A stretch of DNA of 36,189 bases from Flavobacteriaceae bacterium (GTDB lineage Bacteria > Bacteroidota > Bacteroidia > Flavobacteriales > Flavobacteriaceae), in assembly GCA_027490305.1 (NCBI GenBank), contig JAIXYI010000010.1, positions 1-36,189 of the forward strand. The letters run 5' to 3'. A program made the position numbers and the translations under genes. The notes under the pieces were generated by a model. It saw only the letters and a list, made by a program, of their open reading frames with translations. It was not told the DNA's origin and did no database searches. Numbering within the stretch: position 1 is the stretch's first letter; every line of letters starts with the position of its first letter. This document shows positions 1-8,231 of the stretch, one piece after another.

Positions 1-321
1 GATGCCCGTAACGTAGCGGAAGCCGTGCAGGGAAATGTGTTCATGCTGACCGGTAATCGATTGGTGACACCGCCGGTATCGGAAGGCTGCCTCAACGGCG
101 TGATGCGACAGCAGGTACTGGCCCTGGCGCGAAAAATGGACGGTATTGAGGTGGTGGAAGAACCGATTTCTCCTTTCGATCTTCAAAAAGCGGACGAGTT
201 GTTCCTGACCAATGTAATTATGGGGGTACGACCAATTACCTATTATCGGAAAAAAGCGTTTGGAGATGCGTTTGCACGGCGATTGCTGGTGCAGTTAAAT
301 GCCCAGTTGCGCCTCGCCTGA
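1..321 (+). CDS. Class IV aminotransferase, C-terminal part (5' end outside window)
   Basis: The reading frame is open from base 1 and stops at 319-321, so only about the last 106 residues are present. The visible part has the fold-type IV PLP-enzyme signature: a branched-chain aminotransferase / aminodeoxychorismate lyase-like stretch (N-V-A-E-A-V-Q-G-N-V-F), then a TPP-like 'VTPPVSEGCLNGVMR' turn in which the GxxxGxxR-type segment contacts PLP phosphate, then 'ADELFLTNVIMGVRPI'. Members transaminate branched-chain or D-amino acids or release PABA from aminodeoxychorismate. With the N-terminal half missing I cannot choose among them. The gene converges on the yqgE-like gene with no gap at all: its stop at 319-321 abuts the opposing stop at 322-324. 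Confidence 0.8.
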   Translation, partial: DARNVAEAVQGNVFMLTGNRLVTPPVSEGCLNGVMRQQVLALARKMDGIEVVEEPISPFDLQKADELFLTNVIMGVRPITYYRKKAFGDAFARRLLVQLNAQLRLA

Positions 322-885
322 TCAGTTCAGGATTGGATTTTCAGGTGCATTTGACCAGATGAGGTACTCACCGCCTAATTCCAGTATTTTCTCTTTCCAG
401 AAATGGGTGGTAGGGCGCCCAAGTATTTTCTTTTCGTAGATGTTATCGGCCAGTATCCAGGAATGCGATTGCATCTCTTCTTCCAATTGATGGGCGCTCC
501 ATCCGGTATAGCCCAGGAAAAAACGGATGTTGTCTTTGCCAATCTCGCCCTGGTTGATCCGGTCGCGTGCGTATTCGAAATCGCCTCCCCAGTAAATACC
601 GTTGGAAATCTCGATACTCTCTGGAATCAAATCCGGTACGTTGTGAATGAAATACAGGTTGTCCTGCTCCACCGGCCCGCCATTGTATATCTTGAATTTG
701 GCGTTCAGTTCCGGTATCAGGTCGCTTAGCGTATACCGAAGCGGCTTGTTGATGATGAAGCCTACCGAGCCCTCACGGGTATGGTCAGCCAGCAGGATTA
801 CCGAGCGGTTGAACGACGCATCGCCCAATGTACTCGACGGTTCCGCAATGAGTAATTGTCCTTTTCGTAGCTTTTCCAAAGTCAT
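322..885 (-). CDS. YqgE/AlgH family protein (UPF0301)
   Basis: This 187-aa protein has the YqgE/AlgH hallmarks: an N-terminal 'KGQLLIAEPS' strand, then 'FNRSVILLADHTREGSVGFIINKPL', and later 'GYTGWSAHQLEEEM' near residues 125-140. The length matches the family (about 185). It is a soluble protein of uncertain molecular role; AlgH was named for a link to alginate regulation in Pseudomonas, which says nothing certain here. The ATG at 885 gives the usual family N-terminus. It lies downstream of HU but beyond a strong HU terminator, so it is probably transcribed separately or only by read-through. Confidence 0.92.
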   Translation of the reverse strand: MTLEKLRKGQLLIAEPSSTLGDASFNRSVILLADHTREGSVGFIINKPLRYTLSDLIPELNAKFKIYNGGPVEQDNLYFIHNVPDLIPESIEISNGIYWGGDFEYARDRINQGEIGKDNIRFFLGYTGWSAHQLEEEMQSHSWILADNIYEKKILGRPTTHFWKEKILELGGEYLIWSNAPENPILN

Positions 886-956
886 AAGACACGGAATTTT
901 TCTTAAAAGTATAAAATTATTTTCATAAAAGGAACCCCTATCGTTACAGCATTAAC

Positions 957-987
957 AAAAAAAGCCTTCCCAATGAGGGAAGGCTTT
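957..987 (-). terminator. Rho-independent terminator of the HU gene
   Basis: An 11-bp perfect stem (AAAGCCTTCCC at 961-971 and its complement at 977-987) encloses a 5-nt loop. Read on the minus strand it is followed by a run of seven T (plus-strand A run 957-963). It lies 23 bp past the HU stop codon. Confidence 0.9.
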
Positions 988-1009
988 GAGGTTGTATCGA
1001 ATAGAACGA

Positions 1010-1282
1010 TTAGTTGATGGCTCCTTCGAGGTCAGCACCTGCTTTGAACTTCACTACTTTTTTAGCAGCGATCTTGATGCTGGCACCTGTTTGTGGGTTA
1101 CGCCCTTCCCTTGCAGCACGGCTTGATACAGACCAAGAGCCAAAACCTACCAGGGAAACACGTCCGCCTTTCTTCAGTGTGCCGCCGATGTTGTTGATGA
1201 ACGACTCAAGAGCCAGTTTAGCAGCATTTTTTGAAATTCCGGCGTCAGCCGCGATTGCATCGATCAATTCTGATTTGTTCAT
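1010..1282 (-). CDS. HU family DNA-binding protein
   Basis: This 90-aa histone-like protein matches HU over its full length: an N-terminal helical dimerisation part (NKSELIDAIAADAGISK), then 'VSLVGFGSWSV', then the DNA-binding arm 'GRNPQTGASIKIAAKKVVKFKAG' with the proline at the arm tip. It bends and compacts DNA as a dimer. It appears monocistronic, with a consensus promoter at 1324-1353 and a terminator at 957-987. The order yqgE-HU-fmt-recQ fits a flavobacterial housekeeping locus. Which HU paralogue it is cannot be told from one locus. Confidence 0.96.
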   Translation of the reverse strand: MNKSELIDAIAADAGISKNAAKLALESFINNIGGTLKKGGRVSLVGFGSWSVSSRAAREGRNPQTGASIKIAAKKVVKFKAGADLEGAIN

Positions 1283-1323
1283 AATAATAGTATTAATTGT
1301 TGGTTAAACATTCCTTAGACAAA

Positions 1324-1353
1324 CAAATTTAAGAGGAATTCCTTACCAGGCAA
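1324..1353 (-). promoter_or_regulatory. Bacteroidota-type promoter for HU
   Basis: On the minus strand, TTG (1353-1351) is separated by 19 bases from TAAATTTG (1331-1324), matching the -33 TTG / -7 TAnnTTTG promoter of this phylum. The inferred start site leaves a leader of roughly 35 nt before the HU ATG at 1282. Confidence 0.75.
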
Positions 1354-1456
1354 GGGTTGACGCGGTTCAGACGCATTTTTGTTGATAACTTCGATGCATT
1401 TGTTCATAAGCAGGCTTGATTTTTCCAAAATGCCGTAAAGCCAGTAACGGCGCGCC

Positions 1457-2404
1457 CTACAGCGCAAATGCCCCGTCGGTGAACCGGATGCCGTTCAGGA
1501 GTTCGGAAGCTGTCATTTTTTTCTTACCCGGAAACTGCAACGACAGGATACGCAGGTACCCGTCGGTAACGGCAATGCGAAGCTCTTTCTTCGTCGTCAC
1601 AATGGCGCCCGGTCGGTGATCGGGTGCCCCGGCCTCGAATTCCGTTTCATATATTTTGACGTTCCATTCCTGGGCTGTATCCTTAATTAGCGTCCAGGCT
1701 GCCGGATAGGGTGACAGGCCCCGTATCAGGTTACGGATAATCTCGCCTGATCGTTGCCAGTCGATACGCGTATTTTCTTTGGTAAGCTTGGGCGCGTTTT
1801 TCCCCGTCTCCTCCATCGGTTGGGGTGTGGTCGTGACGCTTCCGTCGGCCACGCATCTCAGGGTTTCCACTACCGCATCTTTTCCCAATACCATCAAACG
1901 GTCGTGTAGCGTGCCGGCATCGTCCTCATGAGTGATTGGTGTTTCGCTACTCAGTATGATCGCGCCGGTGTCGATTTTATCATCTATGAAGAAGGTCGTA
2001 ACACCGGTAGTGGTTTCTCCGTTGATTAATGCCCAATTGATGGGTGCGGCACCGCGGTAATCGGGCAGCAGTGACGCATGCAGATTAAACGTGCCTTTGG
2101 GCGGCAGTGCCCAAATCGATTTCGGGAGCATCCGGAAGGCAACCACCACTTGTATATCGGCCTGAAAAGCAGCGAGCTCCTCGCGGAACCCCTCGTCTTT
2201 CAGGTTGAGGGGTTGCAACACCGGGAGCCCATGTGCCAGGGCATATTCTTTTACGTGTGAAAAATGCAGTTTTTGTCCGCGACCCGCGGGCCGGTCAGGG
2301 GCTGTTACCACTGCCACGACCTCATATCCCGCCTCTCGGATGGCGTCGAGGATGCCCGTTGCAAATTCGGGCGTTCCCATAAAGACTATGCGAAGATTAT
2401 CCAT
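1457..2404 (-). CDS. fmt: Methionyl-tRNA formyltransferase
   Basis: Formylates the initiator Met-tRNA with 10-formyl-THF. The 315-aa product has the N-terminal 'LRIVFMGTPEFATGIL' Rossmann start, 'VTAPDRPAGRGQK', the catalytic segment 'FNLHASLLPDYRGAAPINWALING' (Asn-His) and 'TGVTTFFIDDKIDTG', then the C-terminal OB-like domain. An upstream in-frame start at 2482 would add 26 residues that do not look like Fmt. The ATG at 2404 gives the family N-terminus and overlaps the recQ stop by 8 bp (ATGGATAA), indicating translational coupling with recQ. No clear terminator is seen between its stop and the HU promoter. Confidence 0.96.
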   Translation of the reverse strand: MDNLRIVFMGTPEFATGILDAIREAGYEVVAVVTAPDRPAGRGQKLHFSHVKEYALAHGLPVLQPLNLKDEGFREELAAFQADIQVVVAFRMLPKSIWALPPKGTFNLHASLLPDYRGAAPINWALINGETTTGVTTFFIDDKIDTGAIILSSETPITHEDDAGTLHDRLMVLGKDAVVETLRCVADGSVTTTPQPMEETGKNAPKLTKENTRIDWQRSGEIIRNLIRGLSPYPAAWTLIKDTAQEWNVKIYETEFEAGAPDHRPGAIVTTKKELRIAVTDGYLRILSLQFPGKKKMTASELLNGIRFTDGAFAL

Positions 2405-4280
2405 TCCATTTATATCGGTTATCGGACGTAAGCACGACTTCTTCGTTCTCAAGTAGCGTCCGGAGCGCAAAGATAAGGGCATCCGGCGCTAATCCGGTGG
2501 CTTTTTCGAGTTCACCCGACGAGTAGGAACCGTTTACCAATAGGCGGCGTAACTGGTCTGCAGCCGTTGCCGGCCGTGTGGCTTTTCGCGCCAGGCAGGT
2601 CGAACAGCGACCGCAATCTTCGCCGGGCGTTCCGAAATACACCAACAGTTTGCGAGAAAGGCATATGCCATCGAGGGTCACATAAGCCGCAACTGCTTCA
2701 AACTGCTGCGTTTTCACGGCATTCTGGCTTTCCAGATGGCGGGATACCCGGCTGATGGTATGTTCGTCTTCGCGTATTTCAAGAAAAGAAACGGCTGCAT
2801 CGCTGTCGTTGCGCCTTACATCGGCCAGTTCACGTGCGGCGAGACGCTCTAGTACCAGCAATAGTTCGGCTTCGTCTTTGCCGGTTTTTCGGGCGAGAAA
2901 GGGAAGGTTGAGTGCGGTTTCGATTTCCCAGATACCCGGATAGGTGCGCAGCAGCAAACTGACCACGGGTTCATCCGCCGGATGCAGACTGGCGTATCGG
3001 ATGATTTCTTTTGACTCGGCGGTGAACCGCAGTGTCACTTTCTCGATGCCGTCCTGCGAAAGCGCTACCACACCCGACCGATCCAGGAACTGCAGCGCGT
3101 TGTAGGTTTTGATGACCGGGAAGCCATAGTGCACACAAAACCGGTGCAGGCTCAACGGGTAGACCTCGCCTGGGCCTTCTCCATACGCGATCTGTAAGTG
3201 GTTGCAGAGTTTTTTATAGACCTCCAGAAGAAAGGTCTTCGACGGAAGCGATCCTAAGAAACGGCCCCGTGCATGGTCAACATCGGCAGGCGCCAATAGG
3301 ATAATAGCCGCAGCACTCGAACCGTCACGTCCGGCACGACCTGCCTCCTGGTAGTAGTTTTCGAGATTTTCGGGTAATTCAAGATGGAGGATGGTGCGCA
3401 CATCAGGTTTATCGATGCCCATTCCGAAGGCGTTGGTGGCAACGATGCACCGTTTCTGACCCGTCATCCATTCCTCCATATGGCGATTCTTCTCCCGGAA
3501 GGGCAGTCCACCGTGGTAATGTGTGGAAGCGATGCCATACGCCTGCAACTGGTCGGCGACTTCATGGCAGGCCTTTCGATTTCGTACATACACGATGGCC
3601 GAACCCTGCTGCCGCTCCAGGATGGCGACGGCACGTCCTATTTTATCTTCGGTGGCGACTACGTGATAACCGATGTTGGGGCGTTCGAAAGAACCTTCAA
3701 AAATCGACGGATCCTGTAGCGACAAGAGTTGCGCGATGTCGGTTCGCACGCGCGGGGTGGCCGTAGCCGTTAACGCAATGAGCGGAATGCCCGGAAACTG
3801 TTTTCGCAAAGCGCCGACGTGCAAATACGCCGGACGGAAATCGTGTCCCCATTGCGACACGCAGTGCGCTTCATCAACGGCGATAAGAGTGATGGGCAAC
3901 TCGGTCAGCCGTGTCACGATCCATTCGATCTGCAATCGTTCAGGTGAGAGATACAGAAAGCGATAGTCGCCAAACTTGACGTTGTCAAGCAGGTCGCTGA
4001 TGTCGTCTGTCGATAATGATCCTGTGAGGGCCAATGCCTTGATCCCACGCGCACCGAGTTGGGCTACCTGGTCTTTCATAAGTGCGATCAGCGGGGATAC
4101 GACCAGGCATACACCGCCTTTGACTAATGTCGGAATCTGGAAACAGATCGACTTACCGCCGCCGGTCGGCAGCAATGCGACCGTGTCACGACCCGCCAGC
4201 ACCGATTCGATGATCGTTTCCTGCAAAGGTCGAAAGGCATCGTGCTTCCAATAGCTGCGTAAAGCGTCAAGGGCCGTCAT
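2397..4280 (-). CDS. recQ: RecQ family ATP-dependent DNA helicase
   Basis: A 627-aa 3'-5' superfamily 2 helicase. Visible in order: Walker A 'LLPTGGGKS', the DEAH box 'VDEAHCVSQWGHDFRPAY', the C-terminal helicase motifs 'YVRNRKACHEVADQL' and 'ATNAFGMGIDKPDVR' with the arginine finger region 'YYQEAGRAGRDG', and a zinc-binding set of four Cys (one in 'GICLSR', three in 'CGRCSTC'). It ends in a short winged-helix-like tail and I see no HRDC domain, so this is the short form. The start at 4280 (MTALDALRSYW) is preferred over an upstream start at 4400, which adds 40 unrelated residues. It heads the recQ-fmt pair. Confidence 0.95.
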   Translation of the reverse strand: MTALDALRSYWKHDAFRPLQETIIESVLAGRDTVALLPTGGGKSICFQIPTLVKGGVCLVVSPLIALMKDQVAQLGARGIKALALTGSLSTDDISDLLDNVKFGDYRFLYLSPERLQIEWIVTRLTELPITLIAVDEAHCVSQWGHDFRPAYLHVGALRKQFPGIPLIALTATATPRVRTDIAQLLSLQDPSIFEGSFERPNIGYHVVATEDKIGRAVAILERQQGSAIVYVRNRKACHEVADQLQAYGIASTHYHGGLPFREKNRHMEEWMTGQKRCIVATNAFGMGIDKPDVRTILHLELPENLENYYQEAGRAGRDGSSAAAIILLAPADVDHARGRFLGSLPSKTFLLEVYKKLCNHLQIAYGEGPGEVYPLSLHRFCVHYGFPVIKTYNALQFLDRSGVVALSQDGIEKVTLRFTAESKEIIRYASLHPADEPVVSLLLRTYPGIWEIETALNLPFLARKTGKDEAELLLVLERLAARELADVRRNDSDAAVSFLEIREDEHTISRVSRHLESQNAVKTQQFEAVAAYVTLDGICLSRKLLVYFGTPGEDCGRCSTCLARKATRPATAADQLRRLLVNGSYSSGELEKATGLAPDALIFALRTLLENEEVVLTSDNRYKWNG

Positions 4281-4480
4281 GAGGTAAAAATAGGAAAAGC
4301 AATCGGTTTGGAAGCCTGCGAAGGTTGCTACTCCAGCGCTGACGCGGGCTAACGCGCCGTTTTGGCTGCTCCGTAACAGCGTTAATTGCCTCTGCCTCAT
4401 AAAACTACTATGTTAAGGTAGGGTAAAGACAATTTTACCTGTTGTATTACGTTATAGAGATACAAACAACGCTCCGCGCT

Positions 4481-4666
4481 ATGAAAACCCATCTGAAGCC
4501 CGACATTCGCGTAAAAGAAGAAGTTCTTGAACACTACATCCGGAAGCACAAAGGCGTGCTGTGGTTGGCGATTATCCTTGCGTTTGGCGCCTTTGCCTTG
4601 TTGTTGTTATCCATAATCGCCCACCCAGAGGCCCATTCAACACTGGCGTCGTCCTTCCGGCACTAA
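4481..4666 (+). CDS. Small single-pass membrane protein, unknown function
   Basis: This 61-aa product begins at ATG 4481; an earlier TTG at 4442 is possible but less likely. A charged N-terminal part of about 30 residues (HLKPDIRVKEEVLEHYIRKHKG) precedes one strongly hydrophobic helix of about 23 residues (VLWLAIILAFGAFALLLLSI) and a short tail. It is divergent from recQ across roughly 200 bp. I recognise no family. The hydrophobic pattern and lack of competing frames support its being real, but only moderately. Confidence 0.55.
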   Translation: MKTHLKPDIRVKEEVLEHYIRKHKGVLWLAIILAFGAFALLLLSIIAHPEAHSTLASSFRH

Positions 4667-4814
4667 TGCCTTCGTCGGATAGTAACCATCCCATAAAACC
4701 GCACGCCCTCTGCAAACCCGAGCGGTTGTAGGTTCAATAGGATCAGCCCTACAGAGGTCATCCCGTAACCTCTTTTTCTTTTTTCAGACAACGTATCTTT
4801 ACGAGAAAAAAGGC

Positions 4815-5399
4815 ATGGATGCGGTATTTTTTTCGTCTCCCGATCAATTCCGTGAATGGCTGTCTGAGCACCACCAAACCGCTACCGAACTGCTCGTTGG
4901 GTATTACAAAATGGGCACTGGGAAAGCGGGCATGACTTGGTCGGAGTCGGTTGACGAAGCGCTCTGTTTCGGATGGATTGACGGCGTCAGGCAGACAATC
5001 GACAAAGATCGCTACCAAATCCGTTTTACACCCCGGAGACCCGACAGCAGTTGGAGCAATGTCAACATCAAAAAGATGGCAGTCCTTACGGAAGCGGGGA
5101 AAATGACGCCCGCCGGACTCGCGGCGTTCCATTCGGCAAAGGCCGACAAAAAAGGCGTCTATTCGTATGAAAAGGAACAGGCTGCTTTTCCAGCTCCATT
5201 CGAAGCGGTCTTCCGGAAGCATCCCGAGGCATGGGCGTACTTCGAAAACCTGGCGCCGTCCTACCGCCGGACATCAATACATTGGGTGATGGGAGCCAAA
5301 CAGGAGGCGACACAGCAGAAACGGCTCGAACAACTCATCGCACAGAGCGCGGCGGGCACTAATCCGTGGAAAGACAATAAATATGCGCGGAAAAAATAG
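4815..5399 (+). CDS. YdeI/OmpD-associated family protein
   Basis: A 194-aa soluble protein with the family pattern: an N-terminal 'FREWLSEHHQTATELLVGYYK', the highly conserved 'WSESVDEALCFGWIDGVRQ' (residues about 43-62), 'RFTPRRPDSSWSNVN' and a C-terminal Lys/Arg-rich segment starting at 'YRRTSIHWVMGAKQEAT'. Family members are called bacteriocin-protection or OmpD-associated proteins in databases, but their biochemical role is not established. A -7-like TATCTTTA lies at 4794-4801, 13 bp before the ATG. It converges on the ATPase gene with 2 bp between stops. Confidence 0.9.
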   Translation: MDAVFFSSPDQFREWLSEHHQTATELLVGYYKMGTGKAGMTWSESVDEALCFGWIDGVRQTIDKDRYQIRFTPRRPDSSWSNVNIKKMAVLTEAGKMTPAGLAAFHSAKADKKGVYSYEKEQAAFPAPFEAVFRKHPEAWAYFENLAPSYRRTSIHWVMGAKQEATQQKRLEQLIAQSAAGTNPWKDNKYARKK

Positions 5400-5401
5400 G
5401 T

Positions 5402-5938
5402 CTACCCCAGTTTCTCCAATATGAAGTTCACGCGGTTCTCAACCGTGTCGCGTGGCACCTCAAACATCTCGTAACCATATTTTCCATACGTTTCAATCAG
5501 GTGCTCGTGTATCTTGACGGCCTGTTCGTAACTTTCATACCGTGCCTCGTCCGACACATAGATGGCTTCCCACGGCGGCAGCATGAAAATATGGGTGTAG
5601 GTGTGGATCCGGCAGGTTTCGTCAAAATGCGGTGGGTACGAATCGCCGATGTAGTGCATATACGCCAACACGTCGGGTAGGCCGCGGTCGATGAAAACGA
5701 CGTCCGCCTCGTCTTCCTGGGCATCGAGAAATTGTTTGCGGCGTCCTTCCAGCAAGAGTTCGCTGAACAGCAAAGGGTTTTCCAAGAACAGTTGTTCGAT
5801 GCCGTTCTTACGTGCTTCCAGGGTCACTTCCCGTGAAATTTCAGGATAGCAGCGGAAGCCTTTTGCCGCAAGGGCATCGATCAGGGTCGTTTTTCCGCTA
5901 CCAGGTCCGCCGATGATGACGATGATGTGTTTTGCCAT
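5402..5938 (-). CDS. P-loop ATPase/kinase-like protein (AAA_28 / NadR-like NTPase fold)
   Basis: A 178-aa single-domain P-loop NTPase. Walker A 'GGPGSGKTT' is at residues 10-18 and a Walker B-like 'VVFIDRGLPDVLAY' follows at about 80-95, as in the AAA_28 group related to NadR and small-molecule kinases. The substrate is unknown. An in-frame start at 6013 would add 25 residues of low-complexity sequence read from an AGT-word repeat at 5979-5996, so the ATG at 5938, directly before 'KHIIVIIGG', is used. Confidence 0.85.
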   Translation of the reverse strand: MAKHIIVIIGGPGSGKTTLIDALAAKGFRCYPEISREVTLEARKNGIEQLFLENPLLFSELLLEGRRKQFLDAQEDEADVVFIDRGLPDVLAYMHYIGDSYPPHFDETCRIHTYTHIFMLPPWEAIYVSDEARYESYEQAVKIHEHLIETYGKYGYEMFEVPRDTVENRVNFILEKLG

Positions 5939-5978
5939 GGGGGCGAAGGTAGAAAAAGTTCGGGAAGTGGGAAAGTTG

Positions 5979-5996
5979 AGTCTCAGTCTCAGTCGT
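5979..5996. repeat. Short AGT-word array (AGTCTC, AGTCTC, AGTCGT)
   Basis: Three 6-bp words in tandem just upstream of the ATPase start, preceded at 5955-5978 by looser words ending in AGT. The same word family forms the inverted repeats at 19023-19052 and 19517-19546 and the array at 24041-24064. Confidence 0.55.
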
Positions 5997-6030
5997 ACTA
6001 CGTTTTCTTTCAAAAATCATAGAAACAATT

Positions 6031-6059
6031 TTGGAATTCCCGAAAAAGGACTACTTTTG
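6031..6059 (+). promoter_or_regulatory. Promoter of tRNA-Leu
   Basis: TTG (6031-6033), 18 bases, TACTTTTG (6052-6059): a consensus Bacteroidota promoter whose -7 element ends 11 bp before the first tRNA base. Confidence 0.75.
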
Positions 6060-6070
6060 TCGTCCTGAAT

Positions 6071-6152
6071 GCCCAAGTGGCGAAATTGGTAGACGCACTG
6101 TGTTCAGGTCGCAGCGCCTTCGGGTGTGCTGGTTCGAGTCCAGTCTTGGGCA
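6071..6152 (+). tRNA. tRNA-Leu, anticodon CAG
   Basis: The 82-nt sequence folds as a class II tRNA. The acceptor stem is GCCCAAG (6071-6077) with CTTGGGC (6145-6151), discriminator A at 6152. The anticodon stem is CTGTG/CGCAG around the loop TTCAGGT, putting the anticodon CAG at 6105-6107, which reads CUG leucine codons. A long variable arm and a T-loop 'GGTTCGAGTCC' are present. The 3' CCA is not encoded (ACTT follows), so it must be added by the CCA-adding enzyme. The gene stands alone with its own promoter and terminator. Confidence 0.95.
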
Positions 6153-6157
6153 CTTCT

Positions 6158-6190
6158 AACGCAATCCTCAATGGGTTGCGTTTTTTTTTT
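6158..6190 (+). terminator. Rho-independent terminator of tRNA-Leu
   Basis: The stem pairs AACGCAATCC (6158-6167) with GGGTTGCGTT (6173-6182) around loop TCAAT, with one G-T pair. It is followed directly by a run of T to 6190. Confidence 0.9.
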
Positions 6191-6227
6191 GCTGCCTATC
6201 CGAAGGACTTATCTTTAGGAAATTACG

Positions 6228-6235
6228 TATTTTTG
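6228..6235 (+). promoter_or_regulatory. -7 element of the LTA-synthase-like gene
   Basis: TATTTTTG matches TAnnTTTG and lies 28 bp before the ATG at 6264. No good TTG is found at -33, so this is a partial match. Confidence 0.5.
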
Positions 6236-6263
6236 CATCCTACCATAACCAACCAAACCAACC

Positions 6264-8228
6264 ATGTTCCAATTCCTTCGCAGGGCCGGTCGATGTGCCG
6301 TCCTGGCTCACTTTCTCGTGTGGTTTATCCTGACCTCTTTTGCGGTTCGTATCGCACTCCTTATTTGGCAGTCAGCCGATGTTTCGTGGGCGCTGCCCGA
6401 TGTGTTGCGTACTTTGGGCACCGGACTGTTTTTTGATGTTGCAACGGCTTTTTACGCCGGACTCCTGCCGACCCTGTACTTCTGCTTTTTCCCGAATCGG
6501 TGGGTGGGCAGCCTTTTCGACCGCATCATGGTCTGGTTTTTTACCAGCCTGGCGTTGTTCATTCTTGTCTTTTCCTTCTTTGCGGAGTTTACGTTCTGGG
6601 AGGAATTCCGGAGTCGGTTCAACTTCATCGCGGTCGATTACCTGATCTACACCCATGAAGTCATTGCCAACATCCAGGAATCGTATCCGTTGCCGCTCCT
6701 TATTGGGGCTGTAGTGGCCTTCACCGCACTTTTCCTATTCCTGTTCTGGCGCAATGCCGCTTTTTCTACCGCCTTTCGATCAAAAGCGCGTTGGAACCGA
6801 AGCCTGGCCCTCGCGTTGGGCTATGGTTTGGTCGTGTTTATCTGCACGGTCTGGTTGCGCAACACCGACGCCGAATGGTCGCCGAACCGGTATAATTCCG
6901 AACTGTCGAAAACAGGCGTGTATTCTTTCTTTTCGGCTTTTCGCAACAACCAGATGAAGTATACGGAGTTCTACACGTCTATCGACAATAAACAGGCGTT
7001 TCAATTGGTACGATCGAAATTGCAGCAGGGAACGAGCACATTTACATCAGACGGTTTTTCCATCCACCGAAGTATCTCCAATCCGCTTGATACGGGAACG
7101 GTCACACCGAAAAACGTCGTGTTCATTCTCGTTGAGAGCCTGTCGGGTAGTTTCCTGCGGGAGTTTGGAAACGAAAAACACATTACGCCCTTCCTCGATA
7201 GCCTCGCCCAGAAAAGCGTGTTTTTCTCGAATATGTACGCTACAGGAACCCGTACGGTACGTGGAATGGAAGCCGTTACGTTGTGCATCCCGCCTACACC
7301 AGGTCAAAGTATCGTAAAGCGTCCGGAGAACGGCGGATTGTATACAGTAGGAAGTGTATTCGAGAAACGCGGCTACGTTCGTAACTTTTTCTACGGCGGC
7401 GATGGGTACTTCGATAATATGAATGCCTTCTACGGCGGAAATGGCTTCACGATCTACGACCGCGGGCGCGGAAGTGTACTGAGTGATGCGATCAAAACGA
7501 CCCGTCATAACATCACCGATACCGAGGTGACCTTCGAAAATGCCTGGGGAATATGCGATGAGGATATCTACCGCAAGATGTTGTCGGTAGCCGATGCCCA
7601 TTATGCCCGAAAAGAGCCCTTCTTTAACTTTATCATGACCACGTCGAATCACCGGCCGTATACGTATCCGTCAGGGAAAATCGACATTCCGTCAGGCACC
7701 AGTCGCGACGGGGCTGTCAAATACACGGACTTTGCCCTTCGTGAACTTTTCGCCGCCGCGCGGAAAAAGCCCTGGTTCCAAAACACGGTATTTGTCATCG
7801 TAGCCGACCACTGCGCGAGCAGCGCGGGCAAAGACGAAATCGATGTGAAGAATTACCACATCCCTGCATTGATTGTCAATCTTCCGGCGGAACAGAATGG
7901 AAAGATAGCGAAGCAATGCTCCCAGATTGACTTATTCCCAACCTTCTTCGGACTCCTGGGCTGGTCGTATGAATCGGATTTTTATGGGAAGGATGTCCGT
8001 GACGCCGCCTTTGAGGAGCGTTCGTTCGTAGGTACCTACCGGAAGCTGGCACTGATGAAAGGCGACCGGATCATGATTTTGAGCGACCAGAAGAAGAAGG
8101 CCTTTTATCGCTGGGATCGGAAACGGGATCGTTTGCTGCCTTTACAGCCGGAGCCGTCGTTTCTTGAAGAGACGATCGCCTGGTACCAAACCGCCGACTA
8201 CCTCTTTACCAATAAACTACTGAAATAG
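6264..8228 (+). CDS. LTA synthase family membrane sulfatase-fold protein
   Basis: A 654-aa protein with five N-terminal membrane helices within about the first 210 residues, then a periplasmic sulfatase/alkaline-phosphatase-fold domain from about residue 280. Visible catalytic-site landmarks are 'NVVFILVESLSGSF' (first metal-binding strand), 'YATGTRTVRGMEA' (holding the candidate nucleophile Thr), 'TSNHRPYTYP' and 'VFVIVADHCASSAG' (metal-binding Asp-His). Relatives transfer phosphoglycerol or phosphoethanolamine from lipids to cell-envelope glycans. A Gram-negative bacterium has no lipoteichoic acid, so the acceptor is unknown and may be a surface glycan or lipid A. It is a single-gene unit, convergent with the response regulator (3 bp between stops). 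Confidence 0.9.
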   Translation: MFQFLRRAGRCAVLAHFLVWFILTSFAVRIALLIWQSADVSWALPDVLRTLGTGLFFDVATAFYAGLLPTLYFCFFPNRWVGSLFDRIMVWFFTSLALFILVFSFFAEFTFWEEFRSRFNFIAVDYLIYTHEVIANIQESYPLPLLIGAVVAFTALFLFLFWRNAAFSTAFRSKARWNRSLALALGYGLVVFICTVWLRNTDAEWSPNRYNSELSKTGVYSFFSAFRNNQMKYTEFYTSIDNKQAFQLVRSKLQQGTSTFTSDGFSIHRSISNPLDTGTVTPKNVVFILVESLSGSFLREFGNEKHITPFLDSLAQKSVFFSNMYATGTRTVRGMEAVTLCIPPTPGQSIVKRPENGGLYTVGSVFEKRGYVRNFFYGGDGYFDNMNAFYGGNGFTIYDRGRGSVLSDAIKTTRHNITDTEVTFENAWGICDEDIYRKMLSVADAHYARKEPFFNFIMTTSNHRPYTYPSGKIDIPSGTSRDGAVKYTDFALRELFAAARKKPWFQNTVFVIVADHCASSAGKDEIDVKNYHIPALIVNLPAEQNGKIAKQCSQIDLFPTFFGLLGWSYESDFYGKDVRDAAFEERSFVGTYRKLALMKGDRIMILSDQKKKAFYRWDRKRDRLLPLQPEPSFLEETIAWYQTADYLFTNKLLK

Positions 8229-8231
8229 GGA

